NCBI GenBank assembly: GCA_010909165.1
Contig: MU008163.1
Location: 1,178,001 to 1,242,000, forward strand
Direction: 5' to 3'
DNA: 64,000 nt
Source: Anthoceros angustus
Taxonomy: Eukaryota > Streptophyta > Anthocerotopsida > Anthocerotales > Anthocerotaceae
Below are positions 11,755 to 22,900 of this stretch, piece by piece. The stretch's first letter is position 1, and each line of letters starts with the position of its first letter. The translations under genes were made by a program, and so were the position numbers. The notes under the pieces were generated by a model that did not search any database, was not told the origin of the DNA, and saw only the letters and a program-made list of their open reading frames with translations.

Positions 11755-14700
11755 AATGCGTGGCGGTCGGCGGCGGTCAAGAGTGAACCGTCGGGAGGAT
11801 CGGACGTGGTCACCTCGCGTGCTCTCCGAGCCGAGGAGGAGGCGTCAAACCCAACGAGAGAGCACCGATCGAGGAGGGAGAACGTGGTCGACGGACCAAG
11901 ACGAGTACGGGTACGAGGGACGCCAACGGAAGGTAGGACCACGCCTAACCCATCGATGGCAGCCATGGCCCCTACCGACCAAACAAGCGTACTCCATATT
12001 CGGAGGGAAGAAGGAGCGGATGCGAGACCTTTGTGGAGGACTTCGTGTCCAAAGCCAACTTCAACGGAGAGGGAGTCGACAGCTCATCCAAATTTTTCCA
12101 AGGGGTTCTCCGAGGACCGCTCAATGGTATCGGAGAAAGTACCGACCACGGAGAATGCCCCACCCGCCTGCTTGAAGCTTTGAAAATGCCTTCTTAGAAC
12201 GGTTTCGAGGATCACCGTGAGGAGGAAACCCGGTGCGTGAGTCCGGACTTTGTCCGGACCCGGAGAGGACCAAGTCCGGACTTAATAAGTCCGGACTCAA
12301 GTCCGGACCTAATAAGTCCGGACTCAAGTCCGGACCCAGACAAGTCCGGACCTCGGACCACGAGTCCGGACCACAGTCGGACCACAGTCGGACCACAAGT
12401 CCGGACTTTGTCCGGACCACAGTCGGACCACAGTCGGACCCGAGGAGGGAGAGGAGGAGCCCCTCGACTTACGCTTAGGGGAGCCGATAGGGGTGGCCCC
12501 ACCGTGAAGGACCCGAGGAGGCGGCGAGGAGGATGACGCCGGTAACGGCTTGTCGACCGCCGCCAGAGCCCAACCCGATGTGATTCCGGGAGAGGAGGGC
12601 CCGCCACGGATCATCCGATTGGGTGCACCACAACCGCTGACGGGATTGGACCACCCATTCCGAGGCGGGGCCAGGACCTTCCCACACAATGGCGAAGGAG
12701 ATAGGGGGATAGGGTAGGCGGCCGATTAGAAATAAGCTATCACCGTAATAGGGGTGTAATAAAGACGCCACCTTGGGCGCAGATAAGAGGGCCGAGGTCG
12801 CCTAGTAAAGCATCTTTCTTGGTGTTGATGCCGCTGCCTGCACCTTTGTGAGTCTTCTTGCTAACGTGAGTCTGAGTCACCGAGGTGCACGATACCCGGG
12901 AGATTGATCAAGGTCCCGTGACGGACTTAACGCGTTGTGGTGTGTGCGGGGAAGGGTGATCGTGATCCGCCCCGAGCGTCCGACACCGAACGGATCGAAC
13001 GTGTGAGCCGGAGGAACTCGGGAGGGCGTGTGTAGAGCCCGGACGGAGGCGGCGGATCGGAGGAGGTCCCACCCGCTTTTCTAAGATCAAGAGTGTAGGA
13101 GAGAGGAAAGGACCGGATGCGTGAGGATGTGAACGATACGGACGACGGGTCCCTAAACGCTTGGCCATACCGGCACGAACGCCAGAGTAGTTAGGAGTAT
13201 GTGTGTGTGAGACCGAACGAGCGCTAAGGACGAAGAATCATCAAACGCGTAAACGGGCCTATCATTCCCTTGGGAACGGACTTCTTCCTACAACGACACG
13301 GATTGTGCGCTACCATCGAAAAGTCACATTTTTGGCCGGGAATGAAATCGGTCCGTGCCGCAGCGCGCCCTTAGGAAGAGAAGGTAAGTGAATGCGTGGC
13401 GGTCGAGCGACGGCCAAGAGTGAACCGTCAGAGGATCGGACGTGGTCACCTCGCGTGCTCTCCGAGCCGAGAGAGAGACGCCAAACCCAACGAGAGCACC
13501 GTCGATCGAGGAGGGAGAACGTGGTCGAATTGTCGGACCAAGACGAGTACGGGTACAAGGGACGCCAACGGAAGAAGGTAGGACACCTAACCCATCGATG
13601 GCGCAGCCATGGCCCCTACCGACCAAACAAGCGTACTCCATATTCGGAGGGAAGAAGGAGCGGATGCGAGACCTTTGTGGAGGACTTCATGTCCAAAGCC
13701 AACTTCAACGGAGAGGGAGTCGACACCTCATCCAAATTTTTCCAAGGGGTTCTCCGAGGACCGCTCAATGGTATCGGAGAAAGTACCGACCACGGAGAAT
13801 GCCCCACCCGCCTGCTTGAAGCTTTGAAAATGCCTTCTTAGAACGGTTTCGAGGATCGACCGGGAGGGTATGTATTATCAAAGTTGGAAAATCAAGCGAG
13901 GAAGAAGGAGAAGCCGGGCTCAGACATCGAGCGGTTCTATGCCCCGAGGATCGGCATCCAACCCATACCACGATGCAAGCGGGACGGTGGTTCGCGGCGG
14001 TCTAGCCAAACCATGTGCACGCCCGCCGCCGAGAAGGACGTGGGCAAGGCGGTCGAGCGGCCGAAAACTACGAGGAATCGCTACATCGAGGATAAAGAAA
14101 TCCGCTCAAGGAGGCAAGAAGAAGAAGAAGAAACGGGTTCGACTGAGGAGGAAGAGTCTTCGAGGAGGAGGAAGACCAATCGGAGGTGTCTTGGAGGAGG
14201 AGCAACCGTCCAAGAAGAGACGGAGGTCTCTAGCGAGGAAGAGTATCCCCAAGAAGAAGAGCAAGAAGGCCCGGCTAAAAGAAGGTGGTAAGAAGGAGGT
14301 GGTGACACCAAGACCGTCCGAGAAGCTCCACGACCCGACTCCCTCAAAGGAGGTAGGTGTCCGGAGGACCGGAAAAGTGATAAAGAGAGTAGAGGACCGC
14401 GATAAACCAAAGTTAAGGACCGAGCGCGGAAAACACCGACCACGGCGAACGCATCTCGTGTGCCGTGCAGAACACGGCCATTCGAATCCAACCGCCTCAA
14501 GGCCGGTGCATCAAGTGGACTACACACGAGGAGGAGGCCGAGGAGCAATGGGAAGAGGCCTATCGTGTGAAGCCCTCCGGGCCGCGATATCCCAAAACCA
14601 TGTATCCGCCAACCGGAGGTCCGTCAATACAACGGGCCCCACCGATGCAAAGACCGCATGGGAGCCCCTTCGTATCCTCCGACGTGTGGTCCGTTGGAAT

Positions 14701-15830
14701 GCGGAATCTCGCCATTACTCCAACGCGTGTCCGTACTCCATATTCGGAGGAAGAAGGAGGCGGGATGCGAGACCTTTGTGGAGGACTTCGTGTCCAAAGC
14801 CAACTTCAACGGAGAGGGAGGCGGCAGCTCATCCAGCTTTTCAAGGGTTCTCAGGGGTGCTCAATGGTATCGGAGAAAGTACCGACCAGGAGAATGCCCC
14901 ACCTCGTTTGAAGCTTTGAAAATGCCTTCTTAGAAGCGGTTTCGAGGATCGACCGGGAGGGTATGTATTATCAAAGTTGGAAAAGCGAGGAAGAAGGAGA
15001 AAGAGCTCGAGTTCTATGCGAGGATCGGCATCCAACCCATACCACGATGCAAGCGATGCGGTGGTTCGCGGCGGTCTAGCCAAACCCATGGCGAGCACGT
15101 CTGCGCGAGAAGGAGGGCGTGGGCAAGGCGGTCGAGCGGCCGAAAACTACGAGGAATCGCTACATCGGAGGATAAAGAAATCCGCTCAAGGAGGCAAGAA
15201 GAAGAAGAAAAGGTTCGGACTCAGGAGGAAGAGTCTTGAGGAGGAGGAGGAAGACCAATCGGAGGTGTCTTGAGGAGGAGGAGGCGGTCGTCCAAGAAGA
15301 GAGGAGGTCTCTAGGAAGAGTATCCCATGAAGAAGAGCAAGAAGGCCCGGCTAAAAGAAGCGGGGTAAGAAGGAGGTGGTGACACGGCCGGTCAGAAGCT
15401 CCAGGACCCGACTCCCTCAAAGGAGGTGGCAGTGCGGGAGGACTGGAAAAGTGATAAAGAGAGTAGAGGACAGCGATAAACCGGGTTAAGGACCGAGCGC
15501 GGAAAACACCGACCACGGCGAACGCATCTCGTGTGCCGTGTGCGCAACACGGCCATTCGAAATCAAGCCTCAAGGCCGGTGCATCAAGTGGACTACGAAT
15601 ACGAGGAGGAGGAGCAATGGGAAGAGGCCTATCAGTGCAGAAGCCCCCCTCAGGCGCGATATCCCAAAACCATGTATCCGTCAGCGGAGGTCCGTCAAGC
15701 TGGCCCCACCGATGCAGACCGCATGGGAGCCCTTCGTATCCTCCGTGCAGTGGTAGTGCATTGGGCTGGGAATCTGGCCATTACTCCAACGCGTGTCCGT
15801 ACCCAGGCGGGGTAATGGGGACTTCGAGCT
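11755..15830 (+). pseudogene. Degenerate gag-like region
   Basis: Between the primer site and protease lie three partial repeats of a basic, Glu/Lys/Arg-rich coding sequence (11,755-12,200; 13,390-14,731; 14,732-about 15,830). The longest open stretch is 13,870-14,919. Recurrent peptides include IFGGKKERMRDL and LCGGLRVQSQLQRRG in one frame, and the CETFVEDF pattern in another. I do not see a CCHC zinc knuckle. Assignment as gag rests on position between the primer site and protease and on composition, not on a recognised domain. Confidence 0.55.
13633..15830 (+). repeat. 1.1 kb tandem duplication inside gag
   Basis: The sequence from TACTCCATATTCGGAGG at 13,633 runs through GTATGTATTATCAAAGTTGG and the AAGAAGAAGAAGAAA block, then restarts at 14,732 with the same landmark. 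It continues to about 15,830. Copies are about 1.10 and 1.07 kb and differ by many short deletions. Confidence 0.8.
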
Positions 15831-16960
15831 CTGGCGATCAAGCAGTGGGCATATGACAGCAAGACGCTATGTCCCAACCCCGCACAAGGACGGTACGATA
15901 TGCCACACCAAGCGGAGAACCCGACCACCAACGCCACCTCCTAAGACTCACCAGACGGCAAGTCAAGATGCTGGCGGAGTGGGAAGAGATTCCCAGGTAC
16001 GCGAGATGGAAAAGAACAAGAAGGTACTGGGGGTGTCGAAGGAAGGAGTTGGGAGTGGAAATCTTGAGGTGTCTACTGAGTCAAGGAAGGAGCGACGAGA
16101 AAGGCGCCATTGAAGAAGAACAAGATCGAGGAAGGCCACGGACGCCGAGGAAGGCAATCAAACGGAAATACCAGCAGAGGATCCGACCGATGAAGGAGGG
16201 CTGGACGGGCAGCTCACGAGGGATTACCCAAGGAAGTTCTCCGACAGATGGAGAAGGAACGGTGCCTCCGCGACGATTCACCTGGACGTAGTCCGGAGGT
16301 GACCGAGATGTTGCAGGAGGAAATGCGCAAGCATCCGGAGAATACCGTAACACGTGACCGGGAGAGGATGAGGACGCAGCAGCAGGATCCTCGATTGGGG
16401 TAGAAGCCTCGCCTTTAATGTGGCGACCGATGATGAATCGGACACCTTGTGTCCTTTCGACAACCGAGGATAACCCAAATACCGGCAAGAGGTCCGTCGG
16501 GCCGTTAGGGAAACCCACCATGAGCACCAAAGCCGTGAAGGGTAGCACAGGAAGTGAGGGTGGTGTCCCATACGACCTGGGGCCAAAGGTACAAGTGGAG
16601 ATTGGATGTATCATCAAGGATGTACCGTTGGACACGGGTCCGAGTCAACCTCATCACAAGCCACGGCACGAAAATTGGGCTTCACATCCTTCAACCTCAA
16701 CGAAGACTCGAGAATGGCGTATATGTCAAGAAGAGATCCGGGAGTTAACCGAGTCTTGGCCACCATAGCCGGCACCCTACAAACCGGATTTTGTTGTGAT
16801 CAAACCGCCGGACCATTAGGGTATGAGGTGTTGGGCGGCCATGGGTTGGCCTGCATAAGCTACACTTTGGAAGGAAGGAGATTCACTTCAAGCCGGTGGA
16901 CTGGGACCCTAAGGTGCGAGAAGGAGGGTTGCTATCACCGGAGCAAGGACACCTATTGTG
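15831..16960 (+). pseudogene. Gag-pol linker and aspartic protease remnant
   Basis: At about 16,628 the sequence encodes LDTG, the catalytic motif of retroviral-type aspartic proteases. After a frameshift, NLITSHGTK and then LGFTSFNLNEDSRMAYM follow, with a frame change between them. The next block, GGHGLACISYTLEGR with its frame-shifted neighbour, corresponds to the end of the protease and the linker toward reverse transcriptase. Upstream (15,869-16,291) lies a basic open frame without a known domain. At least three frame changes disrupt the region. Confidence 0.7.
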
Positions 16961-17479
16961 GGAAACCGTGAGCACTAAGGGTATACCTCTGGAGGACTCC
17001 ACGACGAACAAGATAGTTCCGAGGAGGCGACTTTCGCCAAGATCCGCCGGTCCGAGGAGGAGATGGACTACCGGGATGCCTTTGAAGTGATTGATTGTTT
17101 TCGAGTAAACGCCACAACGGGCCGGAGGAAGGAAGTGAAGAGGAGGCCTGACCAAAGACAAGGGGAGACAACAAGAGTCGGACCAAGGAAAAGCGGACAT
17201 CGAAGGAGTAACACGATTCACCTCCGACGAGCTCTTCAGAATGGGGATGCGAGAGGACGATCCCCAGAGGAGGACGAGGGGTTTGACGCAGCGAGGCAAA
17301 GACGGAACGGAGACGGTGAACCCGGACGACGTGGAAGAAGTGGAGGTCCGCCAAATTCTCAAGTTTAAGAAAGGCATGCCTCCGGACCAAGGAAGGACTA
17401 AAGCATGGGGAGTTTTATGAGGTGTTCGCCTTCAAGGTCACGGACATGAAGGGCATTCAAGAAGTGGGAGAGCATAAGA

Positions 17480-18215
17480 TCGATTTGAAGCCGTGAGTGC
17501 CATCAATCCGACAATACAAGCTCAACCCCAAGTATTCGATCAAGGTGAAGGAGGTCCTTGATAAGTACCGGAGGCAGACATCATTTTCCCCATCGTCAGC
17601 AATGAGTGGGGTACGATGGTGGTTCCCAAGAAACAACCAGACAAATTCGGTATGCCAAGATTGAGGAAGCTCAACGCAACGAGAAGGACCACTTCCGATG
17701 CCATTCAGAGATTTTTTTGGACAAGGTGGTCGGACGGACTACTTACTCCTTCCTCGGATGGCTACTCCGGATATAACCAATTGCACCTAAGGGAGTTTGA
17801 CCGACAAGACGACCTTCACTACGGAGTGGGGTACGCTTGCCTACAAGAGAAGTGCCTTTGGGATGACCGAGCGCCTGTGGTCGCTCATGCGTATGGTGAC
17901 CAACGCCTTCCGTGACTTCGAGGGACTTCATGGAGATATTCCGGATGATTTTGTGTGCATGGGGAGGACAAACACCTTGGGCATCTAAGAAGGTGCTTGA
18001 GCGCCGGAGACTCAATTGAGCCTACACCCGAGAAATGCTACTTTGGAATGACGGAGGGAATCTTGTCGACATCGTGTCGCTGGAATCGAGGTGGACCAGA
18101 CAAGGTCCGGTCATCCGCCTCCACCACGAACCTAAAGGAGCCGAGAGGTTTCACAGGAATGGTGGGATACTACCACGGTTTATTAAGGACTTTAAGAGGG
18201 CGCTAAGTTGATGTA
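17480..18215 (+). pseudogene. Reverse transcriptase remnant (Ty3/gypsy)
   Basis: Recognisable pieces are IRQYKLNPKYSIKVKEVLDK near 17,500, VPKKQPDKFGMPRLRKLNA at 17,620-17,675, DGYSGYNQ at 17,755, and TTFTTEWGTLAYKRSAFGMT with MRMVTNAFRDF in a different frame at 17,800-17,925. The catalytic YxDD region near 17,945-17,970 is degraded: DDFVCMGRTNTLGI is read where YIDDILI would be expected. Frame changes occur about every 100-150 bases. The order and wording of motifs is that of plant gypsy polymerase. Confidence 0.85.
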
Positions 18216-18269
18216 ACCATCATGGAAGGAGGAGGTTTGGACCGGTCAGGAGCGAGAGGAGGCCTTCGG

Positions 18270-18660
18270 AGATAACACCTTGGTAAGCGCCGGTTCTAAG
18301 AGGACCGGATCGAGCAGAAATTTCATGTGTATGTAGATGTCCGCTTGCTATCGGAGTAGTCCGAGCCGTAAGGACGACAAGCGGATTATCCCGTATACTA
18401 CCGGACGATGTACCACCCACGCGAACGAAAATACACAACTACAGGCCAAGCACGGGTATGGTATATGCCAAGAAATTCGACACTACCTACTACCCAAAGG
18501 AGTTTGTGTTCTATGTAGACCACTTTGCTCAAGCATCCGGTGAATAAGACGGACCGTCCGGACGGATAGCAAGGTGGATATTGTTGCCGCAGGAGTTCAC
18601 GTCAAGTGGAAACAAGACAAGGGAGGCAAGACCAAAATGCGATTTCGTCACGATTGAAAA
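18270..18660 (+). pseudogene. RNase H remnant of retroelement pol
   Basis: FHVYVDV at about 18,324 matches the first catalytic Asp segment of gypsy RNase H. GRCTTHANENTQLQAKHGYG and its alternative frame correspond to the YYASR...AEKNYTTTERE block. A following piece, LLPKGVCVLCRPLC, covers the strand ending at the VDHQAL position, and VNKTD follows it. Frameshifts and at least one stop interrupt it. Confidence 0.7.
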
Positions 18661-18954
18661 CAGGTGTTGAGAGATCGTGAAGATGCGCTGGATGAGACAT
18701 TGGTTGCCGCAGTAAAGTACAACCGGAGGAGCCCACCGACCAACCCCAAGCTACGAGAACGGCATTTTAGAAGCGGAGAAGGGAGGGTCCGCCCCGTCCG
18801 ACCCACGAAGAAATAGAGCGGTACTGGGAATGGAGCTCAAAATCGACTCGGATGAGGGAGGCATTCGTGCACTATGCTCGACCCTTCGTAATGTACAACG
18901 GTGTGTTCAAATTAGGGCGGACGGAGTAGAACGAAGGTACTTGCAACCGCAGAC

Positions 18955-19945
18955 AGGAGCTCAAGGGAATGCACGAAGGATTGGGGTGGACACTACGCAA
19001 AGACAGTCACCACCAAAAGATTTTGAAGCGGATACTGGCCAACAATGTATGGGGACACCCACCGCTTAGAAGAAGTGTGATGCTTGTCACGGATCGGAAA
19101 GCCAACCCCGACGACACAAAGGCCGCTAGTACCGATATTGGCACCGCACCTTCAAAAGTGGGGTATTGACTTTGTTGGACCTATACGCCCACGACAAGAC
19201 ACACACAAAGGAGATACATCCCGTGGCAACGACCATCGCACTGTGGGTAGAGGCGGTGGCGACAAGAACGGACTCGCAAATACCGTGGCCAAATTCACGA
19301 GAACATCATAACCCGACGGATGTCCGCCGCAGCTTGGTAAGTGATAGGGGAACCCATTTCCTTAATGATGTGGTGGCCGCCATGACGGAGTATTTCGCAT
19401 CAATCATCGCAAGACGGCACCCTACAATCCTAAGGCCAATGGGTGACAGAGAAGACAAATGGGCTCATCCGCAGGATTCAATAAACTCACAGTGAACTAC
19501 GCCCATGATCGATACCAAGTCCATCCGCACTGTATGCCCGGACACAGAGAAGGTGACCACACAACGGACCCCTTACTTGACCTACGACACTCTCCGTAAT
19601 GCCGGTGAGTTTGAAGTGCCCACTTTTCGAGTAATGATGGAAGGAGACCGACAAGAGGAAAGCCATCGGCGACTCTTGGGGTTTGACACAGGGAAGAAGA
19701 AGCTCACCAAGATGCAGCAAAACCAAAAGATTTGGCACGATCGATCATGGAATCGAGTATGTAAAGGAAGGGGACCGCCTCCTTTATGATAGTCGTCACA
19801 TGCATTTTCCGTGCAAACTTCACCGAGATGGATGGGTCCGCACTAAGTGGTGCAAGTATATGACAACGGGTCCGGCCCACCACGGCGCCTAGATGGAGAG
19901 CTGCCCACTAAACGGGTGGTGAAGAAGTATCATGCTTAGTGTTGG
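18955..19945 (+). pseudogene. Integrase remnant of retroelement pol
   Basis: HHQKILKRILANNVWGHPP (18,969 frame) is the zinc-binding entry region. The CDACHGSE-like block and GKPTPTTQRPLVPI follow, then GIDFVGPI at 19,160, the first catalytic Asp of the DDE core. SDRGTHFLNDVVAAMTEYF at 19,343 carries the second. QNQKIWHDRSW and LLYDSRHMHFP near 19,720-19,810 correspond to the C-terminal GPY/F-type module. The frame ends near KRVVKKYHA, about 19,937. No chromodomain is seen. Several frameshifts separate the blocks. Confidence 0.85.
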
Positions 19946-19960
19946 CGAGACGCCAATGAT

Positions 19961-19972
19961 GAGAAGGGAGTA
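19961..19972 (+). promoter_or_regulatory. Polypurine tract before 3' LTR
   Basis: GAGAAGGGAGTA directly precedes the TGTGGG start of the 3' LTR. This is the expected position and composition for the plus-strand primer of reverse transcription. Confidence 0.7.
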
Positions 19973-22900
19973 TGTGGGCTATGCACTCGGGAGTTAAGAA
20001 ATAAGTAGGGTTTCGCTTTTTAGGATTGAAGGATAAATAAGGCGAAAAGGAGGAATAAATTGGGGTAGCGCCGGACGAGGCTCGGAGTATACTCCGACTG
20101 GAGTGAACAACGGACCCCTGCAACCACTATGGCAAGCTCCGACGCCGAGTAACGGATAAGTCCGAACCCACCCAGTCAAAATAGGATAAGTACGCCAGTG
20201 AAAGTAACCTAGGAGCGGAGGCGTGAGGATGACGAGGCGGCGCCACGTGGACGGCCCCGAGTGGAGGTCGGGCAGGAGGCTGTGACTCACTGCCAGGCCG
20301 CAGGCAGTATTCACGCGCCGCGCGCGTAAGGCCGCAGGCGAAGGGTCGAGTAAGCCATGCACTCGCCATGGACAAGAGGCGCCTTCCGCCAGCGCATTTT
20401 CCACAAGCGCCAAGGAGGGAGGTCATCCCGCGCAGCCTCCGCATAATCCTCAGCCTTGCGCCCGCAATCCGCTCGGGCGCCTTTTGGGCGCCGAGCGTGG
20501 CGCACCAAGGTTGGAGCAACGAACGCGCGAAGGAGGAACATCGTGCTGCCGACCGCCGCCAGCACAAAGAACAAGAGGAGGAGAAAGCAATGGCACCCAA
20601 AAGCCGACGGAAGTCTGGGAGCCATGGACCGTGGAGCGCAACATTGTGACCCGCGCTATCCGGACTTCGGCCCGGGCCGGAGGAAGTGGGGAATTGGTGC
20701 AGGAGTGGCATCCGGACGTGTTCCAAATGGTCTCGACCTTTGACAACGCTACTCTAGTCCGGAGTTTGCCCGAAGATGCCGGGCGATCAACAAGGAGGTC
20801 CGATCCAAGAACCTCCGGAGGACCCGAGGCGATGGACCTTGAGGTCCCGAGGATGGCCTACAACCGCCAAGGAGGAAGAAGGGGCGTGGTGCCGAGCCCC
20901 TTAAGGCGGCGGAAGATAGGGCCACGCGGCGCCGAGGCTCGAACGCAGGACAACCAACGGATGGTTGATATCCGATCCGCCGGATACCGAGTAAGGGCGG
21001 TAGCCCGGATCATTGTCCATTGAACTCGCCACCAAGGTGGATCACCTTGGTGATAACCTGGTATTCTCGCATGCGCCCGGGGAAGAGAGCGGACGGGAAG
21101 GATTATCTTCGCCTGCCTGGGCCAGAGGCACGCAAGCTAAGGAGCGAAGCCTCGCCATCGACCGACCCCATACGATTCATGTATGGGGACATTTCGAGCC
21201 CTCAAGGAGGGAGAGCTTGAGCGGCGCCTCCGGAGGCCCCGCCAAGTAGAGCGTGGCGCCGAGGTGGGGGTCGCCCTTCAAGACCAAGCGACTCGGAGGA
21301 GGACGATCGAGGATTCCGGACTCCATACGCCCTGAGCGAACCCCTCACCACCTGTGGAAGTTTGGGAGATTCCCTTCCTCCTTTTGGTGCCCCTCCGAGC
21401 GCACAGGAGGGAGCCGATGCCGGAGGGCGCTTGCCCGACCGGCTGCAACAATAACAACGACGGCCGCCGAGCCCCGACGAACTCAACGGGAGCCAAGAGG
21501 AAGACGGTGCCGCTTACCAACGCAAAGACCTCGAGGTGCCGATTTACCCCGCCCACCTGAGTGGCAAGAGGTCAAGAGGCGAAGGAGGGCAGAAGGACGT
21601 GGCCCAAGGAGCAGGAGGTCACCGGCGCAGCCCCCACCTCGAGCCGGCCTGCCCCGGCTGTGAAGGGGCAAAAGAGCTTGCTCCGGACCCCTCACCTCCT
21701 CCGAGCCCTGTGAGAAAGAGGGCACAAAGGAGTTAGAGGCCAAGAGGGCCAAGAGGGTGAGACTCGGACCTCACCACTCGGGACCCGAGGGTCCCGATTA
21801 GGTCCGAGAACCCAGACTTACTGATCGGTATGGAGGTCCTTGGCGGACCGAGAAATGCCGGCTCCACTACGGACTTTGTGGGGCCTCACGGCCGTGGAAG
21901 AAACACGGCGAAGTCCTGCTACCGCCATGGACGGAATGCTTTGGGGTCTCGGGGTACAGAGAAGACCTGTGAAGTGGAGGCCACCCGAGGAGGATGGTGG
22001 AACCCAAGAGCAAGTGAAGGCGGCCGAGGGCAAAGGAAAAGGCGGAGTCCTCGCCGGATCGAGGAAGGGAACGCCGGGTGGCGGAGCGCGAGGCCCGTTC
22101 AGGGATCAAGGTTCTTCACCGTCAAATCAAGCAAGCTCAGAGGCCCAAGCGCGGCGGAGGACCTTGCGTAAGAGGGAAGCGCAGCAGAGGCGGAAGAGGC
22201 CCGGCACAAGCAGAGAGCTCGGACCGCGGAGGCGGCCCGGCCAGAGCAAGCCAAGGGCGAGGCCAAAGGCGGCGGGCGAGCAAGTCGAAGAGCGACCGGA
22301 TCACCATGACGTGATCGAACCGTGGAGAGAGTCAGCAGCCGAGGACCTCAAGGCCGTGACAAAGGCTATGGTGCAAGGCCAAGAGGAGATAGAGGATCTC
22401 CGAGTACATGGAGGTAGAAGGAGGCAGCAGATGGAGGATGAAGGACACTGGAGCTACAACCCAAGATGCGCCGGAAAAGCAGTGATTCTCAACGAGAGAA
22501 TCCACGACTCGAGCACGAAATGAGTGCCTCCCGTCTCAAGACGGAGGAAAATCGGCGACTATCCAAGGAGTTGGACGCTGCGGGCGTATGAGCCGGAGGA
22601 AGTCCGAGCCTGGAGGTATCCGACTGGAGAGAGTCAGCAGCATGAGGCTAACTCAAGGCCGTGACAAAGGCCATGGAGCAAGGGCCAAGAGGAGATAGGA
22701 TCTCCGAGTACACAGGAGGTAGAAGGAGGCGGCAGATGGAGGACAAGAAGACACGCCGAGCTACAACCCAAGATGCGCTTGAGCAGTGATTCTCAACGAG
22801 AGAATCCACGACTCGAGCACGAAAACAGTAGCCTCCGCCCGTCAAGACGGAGGAAAATCGCGACTATCCAAGGAGTTGGACGCTGCTGGCTGTATGAGCC

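Larger units (their letters stand above)
10575..13860 (+). repeat. Array-polyA-PBS-gag unit duplicated in tandem
   Basis: The unit 10,575-12,215 (GTCCGGAC array, polyadenylation block, LTR end, primer binding site, start of gag-like sequence) is repeated at 12,216-13,860. The junction at 12,216 joins GTTTCGAGGATC directly to CCGTGAGGAGGAAACC. In the second unit the primer site is eroded to TTTTTGGCCGGGAA. A true retrotransposon has one primer site per genome copy, so this is a secondary duplication or an assembly repeat. Confidence 0.75.
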
